Assembly (NCBI GenBank): GCA_937951625.1
Contig: CALFBP010000034.1
Location: 1-64,000, forward strand
Source: an uncultured Thermoguttaceae bacterium
Lineage (GTDB): Bacteria; Planctomycetota; Planctomycetia; Pirellulales; Thermoguttaceae
DNA length: 64,000 nucleotides
Direction: 5' to 3'
A model generated the notes under the pieces. It was not told the origin of the DNA. It made no database searches and worked only from the letters and a program-made list of their open reading frames with translations. The position numbers were made by a program, and so were the translations under genes. Positions 44,972 to 53,856 of this stretch are shown here, piece by piece. Each line of letters starts with the position of its first letter. Within the stretch, counting starts at the first letter, position 1.

Positions 44972-45823
44972 ATGTTTTCGGACCCCCTGGCGATCCTCGG
45001 TTCCCTGTGCATTGGCCTGGCGGTAGCCGCGCTGGCTTGGTTCGGCGGCGATTTGTTTTCCGGACCGCTGCGGTGGATCGAACAGGACTTGACCGAGAAA
45101 CTTCGGCGGCTCCGGATGCCGGTCAGACGGCTGCGTCAGTACCTCATGCTCTGGTTGGCTGGGATGGTCCTGGTGTTTCTCGGCTTCTGGCTGGTGCTCG
45201 AGAATCTGGTGTTCGCCGTCCTGCTTGCCGGATTGATTTTGCTTTCGCCCTGGTATCTGATCCGGCGGCTGGCCGAGTGGCGGCGTCTGAAGATCGAGGA
45301 CCAACTGGCCGATGCCATGGTGACGCTGGCCAACTCGGTTCGGGCGGGGCTTTCGCTGGCCCAATCCATGGAAATCCTCGCCGCCCAATGTCCCAAACCG
45401 ATCAATTCCGAGTTTTTCCAGATCGCCGCCGAGTACCGGCTCGGCAAACCCCTGGACCGGACGCTGGTCGAGGCCAAACAGCGGCTCAAGAGCGAGAACT
45501 TCGCGCTGTTCGCCGCGGCGCTGTTGGCCAGTCACGAGAGCGGGGGCCGGCTCAATGAGACCGTCGAGCGGATTGCCCAGTCGGTCCTCGAAATGCAGCG
45601 CTTGGAACGCAAAGTGAAATCCGAGACCGCCCAGGCCCGAAAGTCGGCCATCTACATGGCCTTGGTCCCCCCGGTGATCCTCGTCGTATGGTATTTCGTC
45701 GACCCGGTCAATACCGCCAAGCTGTTCACCGAGGTCTTCGGCCACATCCTCTTGGCGCTTGTGGTGGTGATCGACATTGTGGCGTACTTTTGGGCCCGGG
45801 CGATCTTGAATCCCGACATTTAA
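44972..45823 (+). CDS. TadB-like inner-membrane platform protein
   Basis: Protein of 283 aa, type II secretion F (T2SF) family. Membrane segments at the N-terminus and C-terminus flank the cytoplasmic T2SF domain (ADAMVTLANSVRAGLSLAQS; ESGGRLNETVERIAQSVLEMQ). An upstream in-frame TTG at 44957 exists; ATG 44972 is preferred. It forms the Tad platform together with TadC, which follows. Confidence 0.85.
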   Translation: MFSDPLAILGSLCIGLAVAALAWFGGDLFSGPLRWIEQDLTEKLRRLRMPVRRLRQYLMLWLAGMVLVFLGFWLVLENLVFAVLLAGLILLSPWYLIRRLAEWRRLKIEDQLADAMVTLANSVRAGLSLAQSMEILAAQCPKPINSEFFQIAAEYRLGKPLDRTLVEAKQRLKSENFALFAAALLASHESGGRLNETVERIAQSVLEMQRLERKVKSETAQARKSAIYMALVPPVILVVWYFVDPVNTAKLFTEVFGHILLALVVVIDIVAYFWARAILNPDI

Positions 45824-45884
45824 TCCCGACAAGGAGAGCTGTTCGAGCGGAAAGGCGGCGGGAGTTTCGATCCTTGGTTTTCTC

Positions 45885-46853
45885 GTGACGCAAGCGGTTG
45901 AGGTCATGCAGTCGTTCGTGGTTCTTGCCGTAACATCGGCGGGAAGTTTCGGCCTCCAGGTAGCGGCCAGCGCGGTGGTGGGGGTGGCGGTGTCCGTGTT
46001 CGCTTGGTGGGTCCTGACGGTGCTCCGCACCGAGGACATCCAGCAGGGGGCCGAGTGGCGTTACGACATCAGCCGCATCAACGAGCTGCGGCGCCAGAGC
46101 GTGCCCTACCGAGTGCTTCAGCCGCTGATTGGCTTGTTGGCCAAACTCAACCGCCTCATCCTCCGCGACGCCCTGCCAGAGATCCAGCGGCATATCCACG
46201 CGGCGGGCCTGCCGCGGTTCTGGTTGCCCGAGGAGTACCTCGGCTGGCTGGAAGTGATTGCGATGGCGGTCTCGCTGGTCTACGTTTACTTTTTCGTGTC
46301 GTGGTTCGGCGTGGCGGGGCTGTTGCCTGCCGCAGCGGCGTTCCTGTTGACGGTCTTCGCCCTGCGAGTGCGCCTGGCCAACCAGGCGGCCTTGCGCCTG
46401 CGGATCATCAAGCGGCGGATGCCCTTCTTGCTGGACTTGCTCACGCTATTGATGGAAGCCGGTTCGACGTTCCTGAACGCCCTGGCCCAGGCGGTCGAGG
46501 AGTTTCGCGGGCACCCCGTCGCCGAGGAGTTTGGCCGGGTGCTGGGCGACATGCAGCTCGGCAAGACCCGGTACGAGGCCTTCACCGCCATGCGGGACCG
46601 GCTCAACGACGACGAGATCACCAGCATCATCGGGGCGATCCTCCAGGGGGAAGAGCTGGGCACGCCGCTTGCCCAAGTTTTTCGCACCCAGGCCGACGTG
46701 TTGCGTTTGAAGCGGACGCAACGGGCGGAGACGGTGGCGGGCGAGGCAGGCGTGAACATGTTGCTGCCCGCCGTGCTGGTCATGGTGGCCACGGTCTTGG
46801 TGATCATCGGTCCGTTTTTGCCCAATATCCTGTCCTTCGGTTTGAGCATGTGA
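45885..46853 (+). CDS. TadC-like inner-membrane platform protein
   Basis: Protein of 322 aa, T2SF family. N-terminal hydrophobic segments, then the T2SF region (MPFLLDLLTLLMEAGSTFLN and NDDEITSIIGAILQGEELGT), and a C-terminal membrane pair (LLPAVLVMVATVLVIIG). Start GTG 45885 or ATG 45906; both lack a strong SD. It ends the pilus part of the locus. Confidence 0.85.
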   Translation: MTQAVEVMQSFVVLAVTSAGSFGLQVAASAVVGVAVSVFAWWVLTVLRTEDIQQGAEWRYDISRINELRRQSVPYRVLQPLIGLLAKLNRLILRDALPEIQRHIHAAGLPRFWLPEEYLGWLEVIAMAVSLVYVYFFVSWFGVAGLLPAAAAFLLTVFALRVRLANQAALRLRIIKRRMPFLLDLLTLLMEAGSTFLNALAQAVEEFRGHPVAEEFGRVLGDMQLGKTRYEAFTAMRDRLNDDEITSIIGAILQGEELGTPLAQVFRTQADVLRLKRTQRAETVAGEAGVNMLLPAVLVMVATVLVIIGPFLPNILSFGLSM

Positions 46854-46901
46854 GACACTGAGGGGATTGGCCTTTCGTGGAAAAGCACTGAGCGGCCCGC
46901 C

Positions 46902-47990
46902 ATGCCCATCACACTCGAATGTCCCCACTGTAAGACGCCCTTGGCGGTCCCGACCAAAAAGGTCGGCCAACAGGTGGCATGCCCGAACTGCAAAGGGCAT
47001 TTTTGGGTTCCCGAACAGAGCAGCGGTTCGGCGGGCAAGGCCTCGGAGGGGATGAGATCAGCTCCCTTGACTGGTTCGGGCGCGTTTCCTCTGGCGACTC
47101 CGCCTCCGGTTGAATCAGGCCACTCCGGAAAGACTCCAGTCTCTCCCGCGGGCTCCGCGCCGGTCGGCAATTTGGCCAAACCCCCGTTGTCGATTGCCGG
47201 AGCAGGGGGCGATTCCGAGGCAGTCAAGCCAGCCTGGGGCTCGACAGTCGTCCCGCCTCCCCTCGGTCGGCGTGGCGTCCCAGAGCCTCCGCCTGCCGTA
47301 AAGCCGCCCGATAAGCCGGTTCCCCCCATGGCAACGCCCCCGATGACCGATAGCTGGTTCACCGGTGTTCCCGGTCCGAGGCCAAGCGGGGCGAAAGAAA
47401 GCACGGCGAGCGAGGGGGCGGCGTCCGCTGTGCCCGCTCGTCCGGCCACGGCCAATGCCCCGCCTGTGGCGGCGACCTTGAGTCCGCGGCCCAAAAAAAC
47501 CGCCCGATTCATCGCCACCGAGGCCGTGCATTCCGGCCTCCAATTGGCCGAAGACGGCAAGCTGCCCACGCTGCGGCTAAAAGAACCAGGCCAGGAGGAA
47601 GCCAAGGAATCGGCGTCGGGTGGGACACATCCGCTATTGCTCTTCATCGCTTTGGCATTCAGCGCGATCACGACAGTCGTTCTGCTGCTGATGCCCACCG
47701 AGTCGGAGAGGCCGAGCAAGGCCACTGAAAAGCAGGCCGCGCGCCGAGAAATCGAGGAAAGCTATATTTCCGGCATGGACCGGGAAGCCGACTTGAAGCC
47801 GTATCAAATCCACTTGCGCGAGGCCCTCCAGGCCCATGCACGCCGCGATTTCGCCGAGGAACGTCGGCACTACCGCCGGGTGTTGGACATGCTTCGGGCC
47901 GAGCGGGGTCGATTCGATCGGGGGTTGACGGGCAGCCCAACGAAGGACGAAACTTTGGAAAAACTGATCACGACGCTGTTGAGCGATTGA
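46902..47990 (+). CDS. Zinc-ribbon plus membrane-segment protein, function unknown
   Basis: Protein of 362 aa. The N-terminus is a zinc ribbon: ECPHCKTPLAVPTKKVGQQ then ACPNCKGHFWVP, Cys-x2-Cys twice. A long Pro/Ala-rich, low-complexity stretch (about 45-240) leads to one membrane segment (HPLLLFIALAFSAITTVVLL). The C-terminal part is helical and charged. It stops 4 nt before the start of the kinase gene, so it is likely co-transcribed and may act with it. Confidence 0.7.
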   Translation: MPITLECPHCKTPLAVPTKKVGQQVACPNCKGHFWVPEQSSGSAGKASEGMRSAPLTGSGAFPLATPPPVESGHSGKTPVSPAGSAPVGNLAKPPLSIAGAGGDSEAVKPAWGSTVVPPPLGRRGVPEPPPAVKPPDKPVPPMATPPMTDSWFTGVPGPRPSGAKESTASEGAASAVPARPATANAPPVAATLSPRPKKTARFIATEAVHSGLQLAEDGKLPTLRLKEPGQEEAKESASGGTHPLLLFIALAFSAITTVVLLLMPTESERPSKATEKQAARREIEESYISGMDREADLKPYQIHLREALQAHARRDFAEERRHYRRVLDMLRAERGRFDRGLTGSPTKDETLEKLITTLLSD

Positions 47991-47994
47991 GGCG

Positions 47995-50900
47995 ATGGAA
48001 CCCACCCCCCGGTACGAAATCCTGAACACCATTGCCACCGGCGATTTCGCCACGGTATTCCGGGCGAGGGATCGCGAGTTGGGACGCGAGGTCGCCATCA
48101 AGCAGATTCACCAGCAGTTCCTTCACGACCCCCGGCAACTGGAACGCTACTGGCGCGAGGCCCAACTTCTGGCGACCCTCCAGCATCCCAACATCCTCAC
48201 CATCTACGACGTGGTTCGTCCCCGCGGGTGGCTGATCCTAGAGTTGATGCGGGGCAACCTCCAGCAGAGCATCCAGGCAGGGCCGATGGACCTCGACGTG
48301 CTTCGGGGGGTGTTGATCTGCGGGCTGAACGCTTTGGCGTTTCTGCACGCCAACGGCGTGATCCACGGCGATGTAAAGCCCAGCAACATGCTGATCGACC
48401 CCCAGGGCCGCGTCAAACTAGGCGATTTTGGTCTGGCGCGTCGGGCGAGCAACGAACAGGGCAGCTTGCTGAAGGGCACGACCAAATACATGGCGCCGGA
48501 ACTGGTCTCCAACCAATTCGGCCCGGTCGGTCCGGCCAGCGACCTGTATTCCCTTGGTTTCACGGCCTATGAGTTGCTTTGCGGCCCGCAGTTCGAGTCG
48601 CTCTTTCCCAGTCTGCTGACCTATGGCCGTGACCGGCAGATTGCCTGGCTGATGTGGCATGCGGCCCCGGATCGGCACTTGCCGGAGATCGCCCGCGTGC
48701 TCGAGGGCGTGCCTCCCGATTTGGCTAGGGTCATCGAGCGGATGGTCGTGAAGGACCAGTCGCGTCGGTACGCCTCGGCGCAAGACGCTTTGCGGGACCT
48801 GCGGAGCAGCCAACTTCCCGCGGCCCGGGTGGAGTTGACCTCGCCATCCCCCGCGACGAAAACGCCTCAAAAGATGCCCTGGAAGCGGATCGGCGCCATC
48901 GCGGCCATGGCCTTTTCGGTGGTGGTCTCCATCCTGATGCTGCTGCCCAGCCCGAGCAAGCCCCCGGCCGAGCCCCAGGAGCCTCAGGCGGTCCAAGGCA
49001 TCGTGCGGAACATCTATCCTTCCGAAGCCCGCATCGCCATCGAGGCCGTGCCGGACAACCGCCGTGAGGAACTGGAATTCAAGCCGATCGACAAGTTTTA
49101 CATCAACAAGCGGGAGGCGGGATTCCGCGACCTTCGGGTGGGCGACCAGGTCGAGATCGAAGTCCTCCGCGACGAGCAGAAGCGAAGAATCACCATCGTC
49201 CACGCCACCCGGCCGGAGTCCCAACAGGGACGCATCAAGGCCGTGGAACCGGATGCTGGCACATTCACCTTGGCCTATGAGACCGAGCAAGGCCCTGCCG
49301 AATTGACCATCCGGGTGCCGCAGACCGTGAAAATCCTCTTCAATGGCCAGGACCAGCTCGCCGGGCGGCCGGTGACGTTGGCCGATCTCCGCCCCGGCGA
49401 TCGCGTGGATCAGGTCAGTCATTTGGCGGAAGAAGGCGGCACACGCCGCGCTACCGCCTTGGAAGTGCAACGCGAGGTCACGCTCAAGGGCATCATCCGT
49501 GAAAAGGTTGATGCAAAAAAACAAGAATTGGTGTTCGACGAGGGCGAGGGCCCTAATGCCTCGCGGATCACCCTGCCGATCGCGCCGGAATGCGTGGTAA
49601 CGATCAACGATCGGACCGTGTTGGAGCAACGCGCCGTCACGCCTGCCGACCTCAAGCCCGGCGACAAGGTCACCATCATCCGTGATCGCCGCGTGGTGCG
49701 GGTGGACGCCTACCGGACGCTGGGACAAGCCGGCGTTGTGCAATCCGTTCAGCCCAACGCCATCGAAGTACTTCTGGAAGGTCAAAACAAGAGTACGACC
49801 TACACCGTGGACGCGAACACCAAGGTGACGCTGGGTGGAGAAGTCGTGGCTTTGGGCGAACTCCGGCAGGGCGACACGGTCGATATTACCCACGACTCGC
49901 CCGACGCGGATAAGCCTCGGGCACTGACGGTGGCCGCCCGCCGAGCGGCCGATCCAACGCGGTGGGCGATTCTGATCGGCATTGGGAACTACGACGATCC
50001 GTCACTGGGCAAGCTCGAGTATGCGGCGGACGACGCTGCCTTGCTGCACGAAATCGCTTGGAAACGCTTCCATGTCCCGCAAAACCAGGCCCTGCTGCTC
50101 ACCGACGCCAATCAGCCCCGGCTCCAGCAGGCGATCAGCGGCATCCTGGAGAGGGTCCAGCCCGACCATACCCTCGTCGTCTACTTTGCTGGTCACGCCT
50201 TTCAAGACGCGGACCAGACCGTCTATCTTGCGCCCAAGGATTTCAATCCGAAACAGATGGCGAAAACCGGCCTGAGCCTGCAATGGCTGGTCGATACCTT
50301 AGAGTCCTGCAAGGCCAAGGAGAAAATCCTTTTGTTGGATACCCGCGGTGGAGGGGGCGCGGGCGGGAGATCGCTGTCGTCGGCCGAGATGTTCCAATCG
50401 CTGAAAGGTCCGCCGGGCCAGGCCCCGCTCCGCACCGTAACGGGTATCGCCAGCAGCTCGCCCGGCCAACAAGCTCGCACGCTTCCCGACAAAAAGCATG
50501 GTCTGTTCGCGTGGGCGCTTTCCGAAGGGTTGTCGGGAAAAGCCGATAAAAATAACGACAACCGTTTGGAAACGACAGAGCTGTACAGCTATCTGGCCGA
50601 GGCGATGGGCGGGCTGGCCGACTCGATCCAGCAGAAGCAGACGCCTCAGCTCTTCCTGCCCGACAATCGTCCCCCGCGACTCTCGGCCGAAGCGAAAAAG
50701 GAGATTCGGGGACTGGCTGCCCTGGCGCGGCAGAACGAGGTGGATTTGAAGTCCGCACGGAGCATGTATGATGCGGCCCAGGCCGCGGCCGGGAAAGAAA
50801 TCGATCCGAAGTTGGTTTTCGGTCTGGTGTTGTTGAAGTCGCGGCAGGCCAGGGCGGATGTGGCCAAGCATTTCGAGAGCGTCAAGGCCGAGGACCCGAC

Positions 50901-51351
50901 GTTGGTGTTGCCGACGGCGGCCCTGGCCTGGCTCCGTTTTGAATTGGGTCGGCCCGCCTCCGGTGTCGAGGAATTGATTGAATTGGTCGAAAGGATCGCA
51001 AGACGAAAAGGCCCCGAGGCCGATCCCTCCTGGTCGCCCCAGGTCTTGGCCCCGTGGATGGGGCGTCTGCGCGAGTATGCGGCCGTGATCGACGAAAAAC
51101 GGAGCACCTCGCCGCAGGCGCTCGCCAAGCTCGACGAGGCTGTGGCCGGTTTGGGCGAGGCGGCCGTCCAACTCTATGAGGAGGGCCGAAAACAGACGCG
51201 TGCCAGGCTCGCGGAGATCGACGCGCAGATCGAATCGGGCGATGAAGCCACGAGGGCCCGACTCCGCATCGCCAGGCGGAAAATCACCGAATACGCTCAG
51301 TTCCCCTTCGACGCCGCGTTGGAGAGCATCTCGGCCCGCTTGGATCGCTAG
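47995..51351 (+). CDS. Membrane Ser/Thr protein kinase fused to a caspase-like pseudoenzyme domain
   Basis: Protein of 1118 aa. Kinase domain, residues ~5-280: glycine loop IATGDFATVFRA, Lys36, HGD (His124-Gly-Asp126) in place of HRD, DFG at 144-146 and APE at 167-169. One membrane helix near 296-320. Repeated beta modules (VQGIVRNIYPSEARIAIEA, GRIKAVEPDAGTFTL) fill 330-650. A caspase/peptidase C14 domain begins at Trp657 (WAILIGIGNYDD): it keeps His734 (YFAGHAF), but where DxCxxG is expected, the sequence reads LLLDTRGGGG, with Arg784 in the Cys position. A C-terminal helical region follows. The kinase is likely active; the caspase part probably acts as a binding or sensor domain. Located right after the zinc-ribbon gene. 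Confidence 0.9.
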   Translation: MEPTPRYEILNTIATGDFATVFRARDRELGREVAIKQIHQQFLHDPRQLERYWREAQLLATLQHPNILTIYDVVRPRGWLILELMRGNLQQSIQAGPMDLDVLRGVLICGLNALAFLHANGVIHGDVKPSNMLIDPQGRVKLGDFGLARRASNEQGSLLKGTTKYMAPELVSNQFGPVGPASDLYSLGFTAYELLCGPQFESLFPSLLTYGRDRQIAWLMWHAAPDRHLPEIARVLEGVPPDLARVIERMVVKDQSRRYASAQDALRDLRSSQLPAARVELTSPSPATKTPQKMPWKRIGAIAAMAFSVVVSILMLLPSPSKPPAEPQEPQAVQGIVRNIYPSEARIAIEAVPDNRREELEFKPIDKFYINKREAGFRDLRVGDQVEIEVLRDEQKRRITIVHATRPESQQGRIKAVEPDAGTFTLAYETEQGPAELTIRVPQTVKILFNGQDQLAGRPVTLADLRPGDRVDQVSHLAEEGGTRRATALEVQREVTLKGIIREKVDAKKQELVFDEGEGPNASRITLPIAPECVVTINDRTVLEQRAVTPADLKPGDKVTIIRDRRVVRVDAYRTLGQAGVVQSVQPNAIEVLLEGQNKSTTYTVDANTKVTLGGEVVALGELRQGDTVDITHDSPDADKPRALTVAARRAADPTRWAILIGIGNYDDPSLGKLEYAADDAALLHEIAWKRFHVPQNQALLLTDANQPRLQQAISGILERVQPDHTLVVYFAGHAFQDADQTVYLAPKDFNPKQMAKTGLSLQWLVDTLESCKAKEKILLLDTRGGGGAGGRSLSSAEMFQSLKGPPGQAPLRTVTGIASSSPGQQARTLPDKKHGLFAWALSEGLSGKADKNNDNRLETTELYSYLAEAMGGLADSIQQKQTPQLFLPDNRPPRLSAEAKKEIRGLAALARQNEVDLKSARSMYDAAQAAAGKEIDPKLVFGLVLLKSRQARADVAKHFESVKAEDPTLVLPTAALAWLRFELGRPASGVEELIELVERIARRKGPEADPSWSPQVLAPWMGRLREYAAVIDEKRSTSPQALAKLDEAVAGLGEAAVQLYEEGRKQTRARLAEIDAQIESGDEATRARLRIARRKITEYAQFPFDAALESISARLDR

Positions 51352-51425
51352 GCCCCGGTTGCGACGCAACGCGGAAGTCCGAATGCCCGTAACCTTAAGC
51401 CTCAAGCCCTGCCCCACGTCAACGC

Positions 51426-52229
51426 ATGACCGACGCACCTGATAACGCAACTTCACCCCCCACGCCCCGATGGCAGCCGCTTGGCCCGATCGAACGCCGC
51501 ATCGTCGGCGTGCTGGTGGAAAAGGCCAAGACCGTTCCCAGCGCATATCCCATGTCGCTCAACGCCATTTGCGTGGCGGCGAATCAAAAGAGCAATCGCC
51601 ACCCGCTGATGGACCTCCAACCCGAGGACGCCGAAGAAGCGTTGGAGCGTCTTCGCGAAATGGGGGCCGTGGGGCTGGTCCAAGGCCAAGGCCGGGTGAC
51701 CAAATACCGGCATTACCTGTACGAATGGCTGGGGGTGGATAAGGTCGAAATGGCCGTGATGGCGGAATTGCTGCTCCGCGGCCCTCAGACCGAAGGGGAG
51801 TTGCGGGCCCACGCCTCGCGCATGGAACCCATCGCCGACCTGCCTACCCTGCGAGCCATCCTCGCCTCGTTGGAGTCCAAAAAACTGGTCGAGTGGCTCA
51901 CGCCCGAAGGTCGCGGCCGCGTGGTCAGTCATACGTTGTACAAGGCCCGGGAGATGGAAAACTTACGGGCCCAATATGCCTCGGGCGTTTCCGCGGCCGC
52001 CCCCGATCGCGCCCCAGCGGCCGGGTTTTCTGGCTCCCCTCCGCTGGACGAGACTCCTGCCACGAGCACTGAGCCACGCAGTCCAGAGTCGGAATCGGCC
52101 CTTTTCCGGGCGTTGGACGAGTTGCGATCCGAGGTCGCCCAGCTCCGCGCCCAACTCGACGAGCTGACCGCCGCCCAACGCCGGACGGAAAACGACCTTC
52201 AACAGCTCCGCAAGGAACTGGGCGCGTGA
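51426..52229 (+). CDS. YceH-family (DUF480) protein
   Basis: Protein of 267 aa. The DUF480 double winged-helix pattern is present: ERRIVGVLVEKAKTVPSAYP, SLNAICVAANQKSNRHP and TEGELRAHASRM with LPTLRAILASLESK. The last ~55 residues are a heptad-rich coiled coil (FRALDELRSEVAQLRAQLDE). Function unknown for the family. Its gene starts 75 nt after the kinase and precedes the acetate kinase gene. Confidence 0.88.
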   Translation: MTDAPDNATSPPTPRWQPLGPIERRIVGVLVEKAKTVPSAYPMSLNAICVAANQKSNRHPLMDLQPEDAEEALERLREMGAVGLVQGQGRVTKYRHYLYEWLGVDKVEMAVMAELLLRGPQTEGELRAHASRMEPIADLPTLRAILASLESKKLVEWLTPEGRGRVVSHTLYKAREMENLRAQYASGVSAAAPDRAPAAGFSGSPPLDETPATSTEPRSPESESALFRALDELRSEVAQLRAQLDELTAAQRRTENDLQQLRKELGA

Positions 52230-52381
52230 CGTTGCAGCGTGGGACCCGGTGCGCCTCGTCGCGCGTCGCCAACGACGGTGCGTTCGCCGTGCCCGTTTCG
52301 TGATTGCTGGCGAGGGCCAATGATGTACCAAAGGCGGTCCGTATTCGGTCCCTGAGAAGCATGTCGTCTGGAGGACTGTTT

Positions 52382-53728
52382 GTGAATCCACCAAGTTCCA
52401 CCGCGGTATCGAAAGGCGAAACCGGCCAGCCGGTCGATCCCTCGCTGCCTCGCGCGTATCCGGCGACCGAAGGCCCTCGACCTGCGAGGGATCCTGGCTT
52501 CGTGCTCGTGGTGAACGCCGGTTCGAGCAGCGTCAAGTTCGGTTTATTTGACTTCCAGACGCTCCAACCTTCGGCTCGGGCGTTGTTGGATTGGGGGGGC
52601 AGCTCGCAACGGGCCACGTTGACAATCACGCCCTGCACCACAGGCGAGCACGATTCCAACTCATCGAAGCCCACCCGCTGTGAGTTGGACGCACCGGACT
52701 ACCGTACCGCCGTTGCCCGGGGGCTGGAATTGCTCTGCGGCACGGCGAGCGGATTGCACGGCGATCGAAGCGTCCGCGTGGTCGGACACCGCCTGATCCA
52801 CGGCGGGGAGGAGATTCGGCAACCTGTGTTCATCGACGCAACGATGAAGCAAACGATCCGCCGCTTCCTCCATCTGGCTCCCTTGCACATCCCTGCCGGG
52901 CTGGAGGCGATCGAGGCCACGGAGGCGGCGTTGCCCGGCGTGCCCCAGGTGGGTCTGTTCGACACCGCCTTCTTCGCCCACATCCCGCCCTGTGCCTATC
53001 TCTATCCCGTGCCTTATGAATGGTATACCGATTGGGGCATTCGGCGTTTCGGCTTCCACGGCACTAGCCATGCGTATTGCACACTTCGGGCCCATGAGAT
53101 GCTCGGACGCGGGCCGAAGGGAGTGCGTCTGGTAATCTGCCATTTGGGCCAAGGCAGTTCCGCGACCGCCGTGGCCGAGGGCGTGGCCGTGACCAACACC
53201 ATGGGCTTCACGCCGTTGGAGGGATTCATGATGGGCACCCGCTCCGGCACGGTCGATCCTGGGATCATCCTTTACGTCCAAAGGGAAAAGGGCCTCACGG
53301 TCGAGCAGGTGGACGAAATCTTGCACCACCGCTCCGGGTTGCTAGGGATTTCGGGGCTTTCCTCCGACTTCCGTCGCGTGGAGCAGGCCGCTCAGCAAGG
53401 GCACGAGCGTTCGCGCCTGGCCTTGGAAGTGTATGCCTACCGGGTGCGAACGATGATCGGCGCGTTGGCCGTCACGCTCGGCGGCTTGGATGCCTTGGTA
53501 TTCACCGGCGGCATTGGCGAAAACTCATCCTGGCTCCGCAGCGAGGCGTGCCGTGGCTTGGAATGCCTGGGAGTCTATCTTGACGCGGAGAAGAACCTCA
53601 TGACTCGGCCCGACGACGACGTAGCCAAAGCCGATTCGCCCGCCCGCGTGCTCCTCATCCACACCCGAGAAGACCTGATGATCGCCCGCGAGGCCCGCCG
53701 CCTTGTCCTGGAATCGAACACGGCCTGA
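52382..53728 (+). CDS. ackA: Acetate kinase
   Basis: Protein of 448 aa, interconverting acetate and acetyl phosphate with ATP/ADP. ASKHA-fold motifs are clear: VLVVNAGSSSVKFGLFD, FGFHGTSHAYC, ICHLGQGSSATAVAEG, GTRSGTVDPG and VFTGGIGENSS. The enzyme core starts about 40 residues in; the Pro/Ser-rich N-terminal extension is unusual, since typical AckA is ~400 aa. Start GTG 52382 is favoured by GGAGG 7 nt upstream; ATG 52361 is the alternative. No phosphotransacetylase (pta) gene is adjacent. Confidence 0.93.
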   Translation: MNPPSSTAVSKGETGQPVDPSLPRAYPATEGPRPARDPGFVLVVNAGSSSVKFGLFDFQTLQPSARALLDWGGSSQRATLTITPCTTGEHDSNSSKPTRCELDAPDYRTAVARGLELLCGTASGLHGDRSVRVVGHRLIHGGEEIRQPVFIDATMKQTIRRFLHLAPLHIPAGLEAIEATEAALPGVPQVGLFDTAFFAHIPPCAYLYPVPYEWYTDWGIRRFGFHGTSHAYCTLRAHEMLGRGPKGVRLVICHLGQGSSATAVAEGVAVTNTMGFTPLEGFMMGTRSGTVDPGIILYVQREKGLTVEQVDEILHHRSGLLGISGLSSDFRRVEQAAQQGHERSRLALEVYAYRVRTMIGALAVTLGGLDALVFTGGIGENSSWLRSEACRGLECLGVYLDAEKNLMTRPDDDVAKADSPARVLLIHTREDLMIAREARRLVLESNTA

Positions 53729-53856
53729 ATGTCTTCAAAAAACGCCGGAAGCGTTTCGACGCCAGAGTAGGCGCACGATGTCGGCAGAAGCCCAGGAAAC
53801 GTGGTTCCAAACAGAGCCGGGCAGGTGTCGGAGGCTCGCCGGCTGGCGCCAGCCGT

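Noticed and set aside
48418-49893. A 491-codon minus-strand frame over the kinase
   Set aside because: Shadow of the kinase-pseudocaspase gene.
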